Below, one piece after another: positions 1 through 8,928 of a DNA stretch of 22,500 bases. Positions within the stretch are counted from its first letter, which is position 1. Every line of letters starts with the position of its first letter. The DNA lies in contig NZ_CP150265.1 of the NCBI RefSeq assembly GCF_037976325.1, positions 1,230,001 through 1,252,500 on the forward strand. Direction: 5' to 3'. Under the pieces are notes generated by a model that was not told the origin of the DNA, did no database searches, and saw only the letters and a program-made list of their open reading frames with translations. This DNA is from Paenibacillus sp. FSL K6-3182. Lineage in GTDB: Bacteria > Bacillota > Bacilli > Paenibacillales > Paenibacillaceae. The translations under genes and the position numbers were made by a program.

Positions 1-1692
<1,692 letters not shown>

Positions 1693-1833
1693 AACACGTT
1701 TACTGTGACCCATACATCCAGTAGACAGCAGCATAAAGGCTTCAGCAAGCCTACTCTTTCGTATCCAGTTTTCAATGTGCAAAACGCACAATGAAGCAAG
1801 ACTCCCACTCGCAGTGGGTTTTAGTGTTTCCAT
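1693..1833 (+). other. rRNA operon spacer between 23S and tRNA-Val; no 5S gene
   Basis: The stretch holds three small hairpins and no 5S rRNA. They are AGGCTT-cagc-AAGCCT (1737-1752), a 10-bp stem with one mismatch at 1771-1795 (arms TTCAATGTGC and GCACAATGAA), and CCCACT-cgc-AGTGGG followed by TTTT (1804-1822). A Bacillota 5S gene is about 117 nt with an unmistakable core; 141 nt would barely hold one and the core is absent. The hairpins probably serve in processing of the rRNA precursor. The last could terminate weakly, but tRNA-Val lies beyond it, so it is not the operon end. Confidence 0.7.
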
Positions 1834-1909
1834 GGAGGATTAGCTCAGCTGGGAGAGCATCTGCCTTACAAGCAGAGGGTCGGCGGTTCGATCCCGTCAT
1901 CCTCCACCA
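1834..1909 (+). tRNA. tRNA-Val (anticodon TAC)
   Basis: A full 76-nt cloverleaf can be drawn. The acceptor stem is GGAGGAT with ATCCTCC (1834-1840 and 1899-1905), the discriminator is A and CCA is encoded (1907-1909). The anticodon stem is TCTGC/GCAGA and its 7-nt loop CTTACAA gives anticodon TAC at 1867-1869, which reads valine GTA codons. The T arm carries GGTTCGATCCC. It follows the 23S gene on the same strand and precedes a strong terminator, so it is most likely the last gene of the rRNA operon. Confidence 0.97.
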
Positions 1910-1926
1910 TTACTTTTTTAACAGAC

Positions 1927-1954
1927 CATTGTTCCTTGTGAACAATGTTTTTTT
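1927..1954 (+). terminator. intrinsic terminator of the rRNA/tRNA-Val operon
   Basis: A perfect 8-bp stem (CATTGTTC / GAACAATG) with a 5-nt loop is followed directly by seven T. It sits 18 nt after tRNA-Val. Confidence 0.9.
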
Positions 1955-2009
1955 ATTTTCAGAGAGCTTTTCACTGGAGATACGTTAATTTCATATGAAC
2001 GAATTCAAA

Positions 2010-2055
2010 AGGGCTGCCCTCTATCCTGAGAAATGGATAGCAGGCAGCCCTATTT
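2010..2055. terminator. long hairpin, probably a bidirectional terminator or insulator
   Basis: The outer arms AGGGCTGCC and GGCAGCCCT pair perfectly (9 bp). A CT/CA internal loop separates them from inner arms CTATCC and GGATAG, with an 8-nt loop. TATTTT follows on the plus strand and TTTTGAATTC on the minus strand, so both orientations have a T-rich tail. It stands between the rRNA operon and the next transcription unit. Confidence 0.65.
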
Positions 2056-2060
2056 TGCTT

Positions 2061-2280
2061 ACAAGGGGCGTAACTCAGCTGATCAGTTACAGGATTAAAG
2101 ATTCATTGATGCCTACTGCTGTATTACAGCGTCCACCGCCGAGTATGGACCCTAGAAACAAGTAAGCTGGACCTACTTGTTCAAAAGCGCTACGGTTACT
2201 CCCACAGCCGAATGGAGACGGCATGAAACGAGTCCTACAACAGGGGTTAAAAGAAAAATTTTACAATATAATAATTTTCA
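2061..2280 (+). other. hairpin-rich intergenic stretch with no gene recognised
   Basis: No credible reading frame lies here. Five short stems follow each other: GTAACT/AGTTAC (2070-2090), GCTGT-att-ACAGC (about 2119-2131), GTCCA/TGGAC (about 2131-2150), AACAAGTA/TACTTGTT (2157-2181) and GCCG/CGGC (about 2207-2223). None ends in a T run. The spacing suggests an RNA or the remains of one, but chance pairing cannot be ruled out, and I recognise no known RNA family. The promoter of the next gene begins at 2281, so the stretch is not part of that gene's leader if that promoter is used. Confidence 0.35.
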
Positions 2281-2325
2281 TTGAAATTACTTTAGCGCTA
2301 AACTATAATAGTTAAGTTCTAAAGT
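2281..2325 (+). promoter_or_regulatory. sigma-A promoter and probable operator of the MFS gene
   Basis: The -35 element TTGAAA (2281-2286) is 17 nt from a perfect -10 TATAAT (2304-2309). The spacer contains the 12-bp perfect palindrome TTTAGCGCTAAA (2291-2302). AACTA-taa-TAGTT overlaps the -10, and ACTTTAG (2289-2295) is mirrored by CTAAAGT (2319-2325). Such symmetry over core promoter elements is what a MarR- or TetR-type repressor of an exporter gene would bind, but no regulator gene lies next to it, so the binding protein is unknown. Confidence 0.75.
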
Positions 2326-2351
2326 AAATATATAAGGAGTGGAACAAACAG

Positions 2352-3851
2352 ATGAACCAAGCAGAAGGCATGAAAGTACGTTTTTGGCCAGTAATGACTG
2401 CTATTTTTATCGGGTCCTTTTTATGCGTATTGGCTTCGGCTACGATAAATTTGGCGCTCGAAATTTTGAAGGACCATTTTGATACGACTCTGGGCTCCGT
2501 TCAGTGGACGTTAACTGGCTTTATGCTCGCAATGGGAACTACAGCTCCAATTGCCGGTTATTTAGGGGAGAGATTCAGCTATAGACGACTATACTTATTC
2601 TCGTTAATTGGGTTTACCTTAACGTCAATATTGTGTGCATCGGCTTGGAGCGAAGGCTCACTCATTTTGTTCCGTGTACTGCAAGGGGCATTCAGTGGTT
2701 TAATTATACCGGCAACAATGTCGATCATTTATCAAATCATTCCAAAAGATAGACAGGCGATGGCAATCGCATTTTGGGGGCTATCTGCAATGCTGGCTCC
2801 TGCATTTGGACCTACAATCAGCGGTTGGATATTGGAGAACATGAATTGGCATTGGCTGTTTCTGATGAACGTGCCGATCGGTCTGATCGCAATCGGCTGC
2901 GTATATGCATACATTCCTTATTATCGGATGAACGTTCCGAAGAGCTTCGACTTGCTAGGTTTCCTAACGGTTATCATGAGCAGCTCATCCTTGCTGCTTG
3001 CACTGGGGCAAGGCCATAACTGGGGCTGGAGCTCATGGAAAATTGTTTCATTGTTCGTAATCGGCGGCATTTCACTGATACTATTTATATGGCGAGAGCT
3101 GCGGGCTGAAACGCCGCTGCTTAATCTACGCGTATTCAAAAATGGTCGTTTTACGCTTAATGCCATTATCGCTAATATTATAACAATCAGCTTGTATTCC
3201 GGAACATTGCTCACACCCGTATTTCTTCAAAGAATACAGCATGTATCCGCGATGGATACGGGCATGATTTTATTGCCGGCTTCACTGGCAATGGCTTTGC
3301 TTATGCCCGTTGTCGGCAAGCTGTACGGCATCATTGGTCCGCGCTGGCTGATGTCTAGCGGCATTGTGCTGCTGACAATCGGTACGCTGGCGTTAAGCTG
3401 GCTAAGTCTTGATGTCTCGCATGCCTACATCATCTGGTGGATGATCGTTCGTAACATCGGGATCGCACTTGTCGTAATGCCATCAAGCAACGCCGCAATG
3501 GAGCAAATTCCAGCGGAGCTGTCGGGGCATGCTTCTGCGATAACGAACTGGACGCGTAACGTGTTTGGCTCATTCGCGATTGCTATCTTTACAACGATGC
3601 TTGCATCAAGATCGATTACACATGCTACCGACTTCATGAAGGCTGGCGATGTTGATAAGCTGCACATTGAAATGATGTCCTTCACGATGAGCATTAACGA
3701 TGTATATGTTGTTGCTACGTTGGTAGCAGTCGTCGCATTGCCGCTTAGTTTATTCGTGGGCAAGGCGAAGCGTAAGGATGACATCAAGGGCAACGTGGTA
3801 AAAGAGAAAACAATAACGAAACCAGTACCATCCCCAGTTTCTGCCAAATAA
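2352..3851 (+). CDS. MFS drug exporter, DHA2 (EmrB/QacA-like) family
   Basis: This is a 499-residue polytopic membrane protein of the major facilitator superfamily, probably a proton-driven exporter of drugs or other small molecules. Seen in the sequence: an N-terminal segment, then motif A at residues 69-81 (GYLGERFSYRRLY), the motif B arginine in FRVLQG (R108), and motif C at about 146-160 (APAFGPTISGW), followed by NWHWLFLMNVPIG, which is typical of the 14-helix DHA2 group. Motif C is the antiporter signature. The length fits 14 membrane segments, and a lysine-rich tail ends the protein. The start is set by AAGGAG at 2334-2339, with a rather long 12-nt gap. The gene has its own promoter with symmetric operator-like sequence and its own terminator, so it is a single-gene unit. 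The substrate cannot be read from the sequence. Confidence 0.92.
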   Translation: MNQAEGMKVRFWPVMTAIFIGSFLCVLASATINLALEILKDHFDTTLGSVQWTLTGFMLAMGTTAPIAGYLGERFSYRRLYLFSLIGFTLTSILCASAWSEGSLILFRVLQGAFSGLIIPATMSIIYQIIPKDRQAMAIAFWGLSAMLAPAFGPTISGWILENMNWHWLFLMNVPIGLIAIGCVYAYIPYYRMNVPKSFDLLGFLTVIMSSSSLLLALGQGHNWGWSSWKIVSLFVIGGISLILFIWRELRAETPLLNLRVFKNGRFTLNAIIANIITISLYSGTLLTPVFLQRIQHVSAMDTGMILLPASLAMALLMPVVGKLYGIIGPRWLMSSGIVLLTIGTLALSWLSLDVSHAYIIWWMIVRNIGIALVVMPSSNAAMEQIPAELSGHASAITNWTRNVFGSFAIAIFTTMLASRSITHATDFMKAGDVDKLHIEMMSFTMSINDVYVVATLVAVVALPLSLFVGKAKRKDDIKGNVVKEKTITKPVPSPVSAK

Positions 3852-3860
3852 TAAGTATTG

Positions 3861-3902
3861 CGTCGAAAGAGCTGTTATAAAAGCCCTTTCGACGTTTTTT
3901 TT
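3861..3902 (+). terminator. intrinsic terminator of the MFS gene
   Basis: Arms CGTCGAAAG (3861-3869) and CTTTCGACG (3886-3894) pair perfectly and are followed by eight T. It lies 10 nt after the stop codon. Confidence 0.93.
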
Positions 3903-3908
3903 ATAAAA

Positions 3909-4000
3909 TTGTTCTTTATTAAGAACCGACTCGGTGTTATATTATAAATGTTCACAGTATGACACGGTACAATAATAGGATTATTTTATAGACACGGGGG
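3909..4000 (+). promoter_or_regulatory. control region before the ligase/acyltransferase unit
   Basis: The inverted repeat GTTCTT-tatt-AAGAAC (3911-3926) comes first, then CCGACTCGG and an AT-rich stretch (TATATTATAAAT near 3939) that could hold a -10 element. A second weak candidate is TTCACA, 16 nt, TAATAG. No consensus promoter can be fixed. The repeat could be an operator or a small RNA hairpin. Confidence 0.4.
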
Positions 4001-4008
4001 TAAAGGCA

Positions 4009-5772
4009 ATGATAAACAAAAGTAGCTTGAGCGGGGACACAATTCCTTATATGTTGCAAAAAAGAGCAGCAGATTATCCTCATGATGTGGCATACAGTTA
4101 CCCAGCTGCTGATCAGCATTATACATGGCTAATGATTTGGGAAGAGGTGCGCTTGCTGGCGAAAAGCTTTATTCAACTAGGGGTCAAAAAAGGCGACTCC
4201 ATTGTAATCATTATGCCTGGTAGGGCGGAAATGATTATTTCGATGTTTGCAGCGGCCTGCGTTGGCGCTATCATTGTTCCGCTTAATACATACTCTAAGA
4301 AACAAGAGCTTGAGCATTATTTAAAAGATTCTCGCCCTGCAGCCATCATTATGGGAGCTCAAGGACAGCATGTCCATTATCCAACGATCATGCAGGAAAT
4401 AATAGTGGATTTGCATAAAGATGGAGTAGATCAACATTGGTTCCCGAAGCATATTTTTGTACTGGAGGAAGATGGGACAGCAAACGAGCTATTTCAGCCC
4501 TATTCAGATTTACGGCTGCTTGGCGCAGCTGTAGATGAACAGTCGTTTTTAACTGCCTGTGATATGAATGTCTCAAGTGATCCGCTTATTCTGCTTTATA
4601 CATCGGGTACGCTGGGCCTTCCCAAAGGGGTATTGCGTTCCACGGCTTCCTTCTTATTAGCTGCTGAAAATGCGGGTAAACCTAAGAAAAGCATTGCCAT
4701 GCTTATGAAAATCAGTGATCGCTTTACTCGTCATTTCTCGGTTATGAATTTATTGCCGCTTTATCATCTAGGAGGATTTGGTACATTATTTGCAAGTTTA
4801 AAAACGTACAATATTCGAATGGTCATGCTCAGCCACTTTAATCCCATAAATGCTCTGTCAGCGGTGGAGAAGGAAAAGTGTAAAGTTCTTATAGGTACGC
4901 CATATATGATTCAGCAAATGGTACTTTCTCCAAAAAGAGAGGATTACAATTTGAAATCACTGCTAGGGGTAGCATTTACTTCAGCAGCAGTTAACAATAC
5001 GATATTGCAAAAAATAATGAAAGGCTTGAACCTCTACTTTTTTATGGTAAGCTATGGCTCTTCGGAAGCAGGTGCAGTCGCTAATGGGACTTGTTTCGTG
5101 AATCGGAGGCAAAATATTATTTTATATTTGCTTTACAAGCTGCTGAGACACTTAAATCTTTTAAACGGGCTCATTCAATATAAGGAATTCGAAAAGGGGT
5201 CCTACAGCATTGGAGGAAGAGTGGATAAGGTTGTAGAGGTGAAAATATTAAATCCGGAGACGGGAGAGACGCTGCCGCCGCATGAGCATGGCGAGATTGC
5301 CATTCGAAGTCATCGGGTCATGCGTTACACGAGCGAGACTAACGATAGGGCTAGTATGACGGCAGATGGGTGGTATCGATCCGGAGATTTAGGATTTCTG
5401 GATGAACGGAAACATTTAACAATTACAGGCAGGCTTCACAGAACGATTATTAGAGGCGGAGAAAAAATTTCTCCGGTAGAAATTGAGAATGTGCTGCTGC
5501 GACATAAAGATGTGGAGGATGCGTTCGTCATAGGTGTCCCGGATGAGCTTTATGGTGAGCAAGTTTGCGCTTGTATTGTAGCGAAGCAGGGAGCGACTCT
5601 AAGCGATAGTGTGCTGAAAAATGATTTAGCTCCATATTTATCGACGTTTAAGCTGCCGCGTTATTATGTATTTTTGCCTGTATTCCCTCTCTCACCGACG
5701 GGTAAAATTTCAGTGGCTGAAATTAAATCGTTGGTTCTGAATAGGACAGGGGAGCTGAGAAGAAATGCGTAA
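4009..5772 (+). CDS. adenylate-forming ligase (acyl-CoA synthetase-like)
   Basis: This 587-residue enzyme of the ANL superfamily should activate a carboxylic acid with ATP to an acyl-adenylate and pass it to CoA or another thiol. The core motifs stand in order: A3 at 197-207 (YTSGTLGLPKG), A5 at 349-355 (YGSSEAG), A7 YRSGD at 456-460, A8 near 474-493 (RGGEKISPVEIE), and A10 PTGKI at 563-567 with the expected catalytic lysine K566. Two features are odd. A3 has Leu where Thr is usual (SGTTG becomes SGTLG), and residues about 365-400 form an insertion with a hydrophobic stretch (ILYLLYKLL) between A5 and the next conserved glycines, which could touch the membrane. The start at 4009 has GGGGG at 3996-4000 upstream. 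It overlaps the next gene by 8 nt, implying coupled translation with a membrane acyltransferase. The chain length of the acid is unknown. Confidence 0.88.
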   Translation: MINKSSLSGDTIPYMLQKRAADYPHDVAYSYPAADQHYTWLMIWEEVRLLAKSFIQLGVKKGDSIVIIMPGRAEMIISMFAAACVGAIIVPLNTYSKKQELEHYLKDSRPAAIIMGAQGQHVHYPTIMQEIIVDLHKDGVDQHWFPKHIFVLEEDGTANELFQPYSDLRLLGAAVDEQSFLTACDMNVSSDPLILLYTSGTLGLPKGVLRSTASFLLAAENAGKPKKSIAMLMKISDRFTRHFSVMNLLPLYHLGGFGTLFASLKTYNIRMVMLSHFNPINALSAVEKEKCKVLIGTPYMIQQMVLSPKREDYNLKSLLGVAFTSAAVNNTILQKIMKGLNLYFFMVSYGSSEAGAVANGTCFVNRRQNIILYLLYKLLRHLNLLNGLIQYKEFEKGSYSIGGRVDKVVEVKILNPETGETLPPHEHGEIAIRSHRVMRYTSETNDRASMTADGWYRSGDLGFLDERKHLTITGRLHRTIIRGGEKISPVEIENVLLRHKDVEDAFVIGVPDELYGEQVCACIVAKQGATLSDSVLKNDLAPYLSTFKLPRYYVFLPVFPLSPTGKISVAEIKSLVLNRTGELRRNA

Positions 5773-6844
5773 ATACTATCCAGGGATAACGTTATTCAAG
5801 CTGGCGGGTTCCTTGCTTGTGCTTGTAGCGCATCTTATGCTTTTACGCTATATGGCTTTAATGCCGGGGCAAGCGATTGTCCAGTTTTCTGGTCTTGCTA
5901 CAAGAATAGTTGTGCCATGCTTCTACGTTGTAGCAGGCTTTCTTGCCTATAAAGGCTGGAGCCATGCAGCAAACCCAAGGCTTTATATTCAAAAATATTT
6001 GCTGCGTATCGGAATCGTTTATTGCTTATTTTGTTGTCTGTTTGTTGCAGAGAGCATCGTTCCTAAGCTGATTAGCGACGGCTGGTCGGCAGGAAATCTC
6101 TTTATCCAAGCGAAGGTACTGTTTATCGCATTTTTTCTAAACGGACCATTCGTTCAATTTTGGTTTATCCCGCCGCTTGTGTTTGGTATATTAACTGCTT
6201 ATTGGCTTATCCAAAAGCAATACAGTCGCCTTGCTCTTATATTGACGCTGACTGGATTTATTGGCATGCAGTTTGTTTCAGGAAGCTTAAAAACGTTATT
6301 CGGTATAACAGCTGAGAGCTTTCCCGCGATCGACCCTGCCTACATCGATTATTTGTATTTGTTTGCGACGAGATATATCGGCTTTGGCTTCACGTTCGTG
6401 GCTTTGGGCGTATTACTGGCAAAGTATGAGACTACGCTTATGCAAATAAAAGTAAAACCTATACTGATTTTTGCATTGGGATTAACGGTAGTGGAGACGC
6501 TGCTGCTGCTTCGATTTAGTGAATGGACAACAGATTATAAGCTTGCATTCAGTATGTTGCCGAATACACTGCTTCTTTTTTATGGAATGATTAAAATAGA
6601 GCTTCCAGCCGTTCAGACTTATCATAAAATAATCAGTTTGTTCAGCATCGTAACGTTTTTTGGTCATATTTTATTCATGCAGACCAATCTTTCTCTGCTA
6701 GGCTGGAGTGTTGACAGCATGAGTGTTTTGCAGGATTTCACACTGATGCTCATGACCTTATTGGAATGCATAGCTGTTACAATGCTGCTGCGTGCAAGCT
6801 CAAGAACGTTCTCGGCTCGGCAGACAAGAAATATGGCATCATAA
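5765..6844 (+). CDS. acyltransferase family 3 integral membrane protein
   Basis: The 359-residue protein looks like an Acyl_transf_3 (OafA/WecH-like) enzyme. These transfer acyl groups across or at the membrane onto surface sugars or lipids. It has many hydrophobic segments (about ten). The conserved early histidine is H23 in LVAHLML, followed by a region resembling the family pattern (VVPCFYVVAGFLAYKG, 49-64) and a basic segment YIQKYLLRI. The start ATG lies inside the upstream ligase gene (8-nt overlap), with GGGGAG/GAGAAG just before it. Coupling to an acid-activating enzyme suggests that the ligase supplies the acyl donor. That is inference, and the acceptor is unknown. It ends 2 nt before the convergent anti-sigma gene, and no terminator hairpin is visible between them. 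Confidence 0.82.
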   Translation: MRKYYPGITLFKLAGSLLVLVAHLMLLRYMALMPGQAIVQFSGLATRIVVPCFYVVAGFLAYKGWSHAANPRLYIQKYLLRIGIVYCLFCCLFVAESIVPKLISDGWSAGNLFIQAKVLFIAFFLNGPFVQFWFIPPLVFGILTAYWLIQKQYSRLALILTLTGFIGMQFVSGSLKTLFGITAESFPAIDPAYIDYLYLFATRYIGFGFTFVALGVLLAKYETTLMQIKVKPILIFALGLTVVETLLLLRFSEWTTDYKLAFSMLPNTLLLFYGMIKIELPAVQTYHKIISLFSIVTFFGHILFMQTNLSLLGWSVDSMSVLQDFTLMLMTLLECIAVTMLLRASSRTFSARQTRNMAS

Positions 6845-6846
6845 GA

Positions 6847-7470
6847 TTAGGACGTTTTGACCACTCCGCTATAATTTAGCCCGTCATCCGTGTTTATTTC
6901 AATGTCATGGCGACCCAGCTCTTTTTTGCCCGCGAGGGCAGTTACTGAAACCGTAGCTGATTGACTAAGAGAATGTTCTTCGCCCTCTTCAAGAGGAGTC
7001 CAGTATACAATGGTACCGGATGTGGTTTTCATGCTTCTTCCTTTTTGAATGACCTTTGAATCTGAAGGGGACCAAAGAAGAAGATTTCCTTCTGTAACGG
7101 TAATTGCAATGATGTCTGCTTCATCTGCAACGATGCGAATTGGAAATCCGGGTACACTGCTCATTAGCGGACTATATTTTCCTAGCGGAAGCTGAGTTTC
7201 AGGTTTCATCTCAATCGATGTGCCATCTGCAGCATAGGCCGTAATAACGAAACCGCCAAATGCAGTTTTTTTGTTCTCATGCTGCAATAAGGATGCTCCA
7301 AGCACAACCAAAAAAACAATTATACAAGCAGCGGCCGATAGGGTTGCTGTTTTTTTTATGGATAACGTTTTGCGTTTTCTCGCTGACTGCTGCTGTACGT
7401 GGTGAAGCATCTGCTTCTTCAGCTCATCGCCAGCCTGAATTTCCTTCATTCCGCTTATGTATCTATTCAT
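6847..7470 (-). CDS. membrane anti-sigma factor of the adjacent ECF sigma
   Basis: The predicted protein has 207 residues: a cytoplasmic N-terminus rich in charged residues (1-40), one membrane helix at about 42-62, and an extracytoplasmic C-terminal domain of about 140 residues with no family I can name. This layout, and overlap with an ECF sigma gene, are typical of an anti-sigma factor that holds the sigma until an envelope signal arrives. The start at 7470 is chosen over an in-frame TTG at 7485. GGAGGA lies 8 nt before the ATG, and the TTG overlaps that ribosome binding site. The ATG lies inside the sigma gene, giving an 8-nt overlap. I see no zinc-binding HxxxCxxC motif near the N-terminus, so it is not a ZAS-type anti-sigma. 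Confidence 0.75.
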   Translation of the reverse strand: MNRYISGMKEIQAGDELKKQMLHHVQQQSARKRKTLSIKKTATLSAAACIIVFLVVLGASLLQHENKKTAFGGFVITAYAADGTSIEMKPETQLPLGKYSPLMSSVPGFPIRIVADEADIIAITVTEGNLLLWSPSDSKVIQKGRSMKTTSGTIVYWTPLEEGEEHSLSQSATVSVTALAGKKELGRHDIEINTDDGLNYSGVVKTS

Positions 7471-7951
7471 TAGCGACTCCTCCAATCATGCTCCCTTTTA
7501 ACATTTCACGAGCGCGCTTAAGCTGTGTTCTTACTGTGCTCTCGTTTCTGTTCAATAACTGGGCTATTTCTGCGGTGCTGTAATCTTCAAAATAATAGAG
7601 GTAAATGACGATCCGGTATTTTTGATCCAGCTCTAAGACGCGGGCAACAACTTCTCTGTTGTCTGAATGCTGGATCGGAATAGATGCATCACGAATGGGA
7701 GAAAAGAATCTTTTCCATGAACTGCGCAGCATATCCTTGCATGCGTTGATCGTAACTCGAATAATCCACGCTTTCTCATGCTCGGCCAGCTCGAACGTCT
7801 TTTGCAGCTTAACAACTTTTATAAATACCTCTTGGCATACATCCTGAGCGTCTGCGTTGTTTTTAAGATAGGTGAAAGCAATACGCATTATCATATCCGC
7901 ATAACGTTGAACAAGCTGGGTTAAATATTCATCTGAATACTCATTTGGCAT
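7463..7951 (-). CDS. ECF (extracytoplasmic function) sigma factor
   Basis: This is a 162-residue sigma-70 family protein with only regions 2 and 4. Region 2 is at about 9-75, with DAQDVCQEVFIKV at the core-binding part. Region 4 is at about 100-152, with the helix-turn-helix STAEIAQLLNRNESTVRTQLKRAR. It directs RNA polymerase to envelope-stress type promoters. The start at 7951 has GGAG 9 nt upstream. A longer in-frame start at 7993 would lie inside the gene's own ECF-type promoter, so it is rejected. The gene overlaps the membrane anti-sigma gene by 8 nt. A promoter of the class ECF sigmas recognise lies just upstream, which points to autoregulation. Confidence 0.93.
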   Translation of the reverse strand: MPNEYSDEYLTQLVQRYADMIMRIAFTYLKNNADAQDVCQEVFIKVVKLQKTFELAEHEKAWIIRVTINACKDMLRSSWKRFFSPIRDASIPIQHSDNREVVARVLELDQKYRIVIYLYYFEDYSTAEIAQLLNRNESTVRTQLKRAREMLKGSMIGGVANE

Positions 7952-7973
7952 GATCGTCGACTCCTTCACACCT

Positions 7974-8002
7974 AACACGATCAACCAAGGCAAAATGTTT
8001 CA
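7974..8002 (-). promoter_or_regulatory. ECF-type promoter of the sigma/anti-sigma operon
   Basis: On the minus strand TGAAAC (7997-8002) is followed after 17 nt by CGTGTT (7974-7979). Bacillus SigW/SigM-class promoters have TGAAAC, then 16-17 nt, then CGT plus A or C. Transcription would start at about 7967, right before the ribosome binding site, giving a leader of only about 16 nt. Confidence 0.75.
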
Positions 8003-8009
8003 AAACCAT

Positions 8010-8041
8010 AAAAAAACCTGACCGCTGTCGGTCAGGTTTTT
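8010..8041. terminator. bidirectional terminator between lipoprotein and sigma genes
   Basis: A perfect 10-bp stem AACCTGACCG / CGGTCAGGTT with a 4-nt loop is flanked by an A run on the left and a T run on the right. On the minus strand it ends the lipoprotein gene (stop at 8054) and its T run almost touches the -35 of the sigma promoter, insulating that promoter. Confidence 0.92.
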
Positions 8042-8053
8042 GTGAATAAAGTA

Positions 8054-8914
8054 TTATTTAAAGAAACTGTTGAAGATCTTCACTACTGCATCCTGATCAT
8101 GCGAGATGGACAGCATTACGTAGTTTCCGTTTCTAACAATTTTGTAGTTTTTTGCATCCTCATATTGATCCTGCAAATAAGTTTCAAACGTTTTTTGAAT
8201 GTCTGCTGCGCGTGCCTCAAAAGCTTTAGCTACAGCATCGTAGCTTTTATCGGATTTCAACTTGACGATAGCGAGCTCAGTAGCTTTAACGTTCATCATC
8301 GCCTGCAAGTAGACGCCTTCAGTCACGAGACCATCAAAATCCGTTCCGAAAACATCCTTCAAACGCTCAGCTTCTACATTACCAAGCATCGGAAATTCAA
8401 GATCGGTCGTAATTTTAGTCGTGATATCCGAAACCTTAATGTCCGTAGAAGGCTTTACAGGAGGTTTAGTCGTTGCACTAGGTTTTTGTGTAGCACTCGG
8501 TTTTTGTGTTGGTTTGACTGTTGGTTTTTGCGTCGGTTTTTGTGTTGGCTTCGCTGTTGCAGCCGGTTTCTGTTCAGGTTTTGCACCTGATGGTTTTTCG
8601 GTCGGTTTTGCAGTAGCTGAAGGTTTTACGCCAGCTTCATTTTCCTTGCTTGTGTCATTTGCAGTTGGTTTTTCAGTTGCTGCAGGTTCAGTTGTTGCCT
8701 GATCACCAGCAGGTTCTTCCGTAGCAGGTGGAGCTTCGGTTTCCGTTGGAGCTTCTGTTGCAGGAGGTACGGTGGGCTGTTCTGTAACCGTTGTCTCATT
8801 TCCTGATGCATTTTTTGCCGGTTCTTTCCCGGCATCGCTGCAGCCTGCAGCGAGCATCGATACTGTGAGTGCGAGTACAGCCATTTTGGATAACGATTTC
8901 TTCATATGTAGCAT
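8054..8914 (-). CDS. lipoprotein with Pro/Thr/Lys-rich linker and DUF4358-like domain
   Basis: This is a 286-residue secreted lipoprotein. Residues 1-25 form a signal peptide with a lipobox LAAGC (C25 is the lipidated cysteine). Residues about 26-155 are low-complexity, with repeated KPT, TQKP and ATEAP units and no cysteine, probably a flexible spacer through the cell wall. Residues about 160-286 form a folded domain resembling DUF4358, with the usual run of helix (FEARAADIQKTFETYLQDQ) and a closing strand (GNYVMLSIS). Its function is unknown. The start at 8914 has AAGGAG 8 nt upstream; a second ATG at 8905 is too far from it. A terminator-like hairpin ends exactly at that ribosome binding site. 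The repeats are the likeliest place for length variation between strains. Confidence 0.85.
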   Translation of the reverse strand: MLHMKKSLSKMAVLALTVSMLAAGCSDAGKEPAKNASGNETTVTEQPTVPPATEAPTETEAPPATEEPAGDQATTEPAATEKPTANDTSKENEAGVKPSATAKPTEKPSGAKPEQKPAATAKPTQKPTQKPTVKPTQKPSATQKPSATTKPPVKPSTDIKVSDITTKITTDLEFPMLGNVEAERLKDVFGTDFDGLVTEGVYLQAMMNVKATELAIVKLKSDKSYDAVAKAFEARAADIQKTFETYLQDQYEDAKNYKIVRNGNYVMLSISHDQDAVVKIFNSFFK

Positions 8915-8928
8915 GTATGTCTCTCCTT

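Noticed and set aside
1804..1822. Hairpin CCCACT/AGTGGG with TTTT as the end of the rRNA operon
   Set aside because: The stem has only 6 bp and tRNA-Val follows 12 nt later; the stronger terminator after the tRNA fits better.
7471..7485. TTG start for the anti-sigma gene, five residues longer
   Set aside because: It overlaps the ribosome binding site that serves the ATG at 7470.
7952..7993. Longer N-terminus of the ECF sigma factor
   Set aside because: It would lie across the ECF promoter, and the ATG at 7951 has the proper ribosome binding site.
8042..8702. Two plus-strand frames opposite the lipoprotein gene (182 and 93 codons)
   Set aside because: They are mirror images of the low-complexity Pro/Thr/Lys repeats, with unnatural composition (Gly-Phe-Cys and Arg-Phe-Leu repeats).
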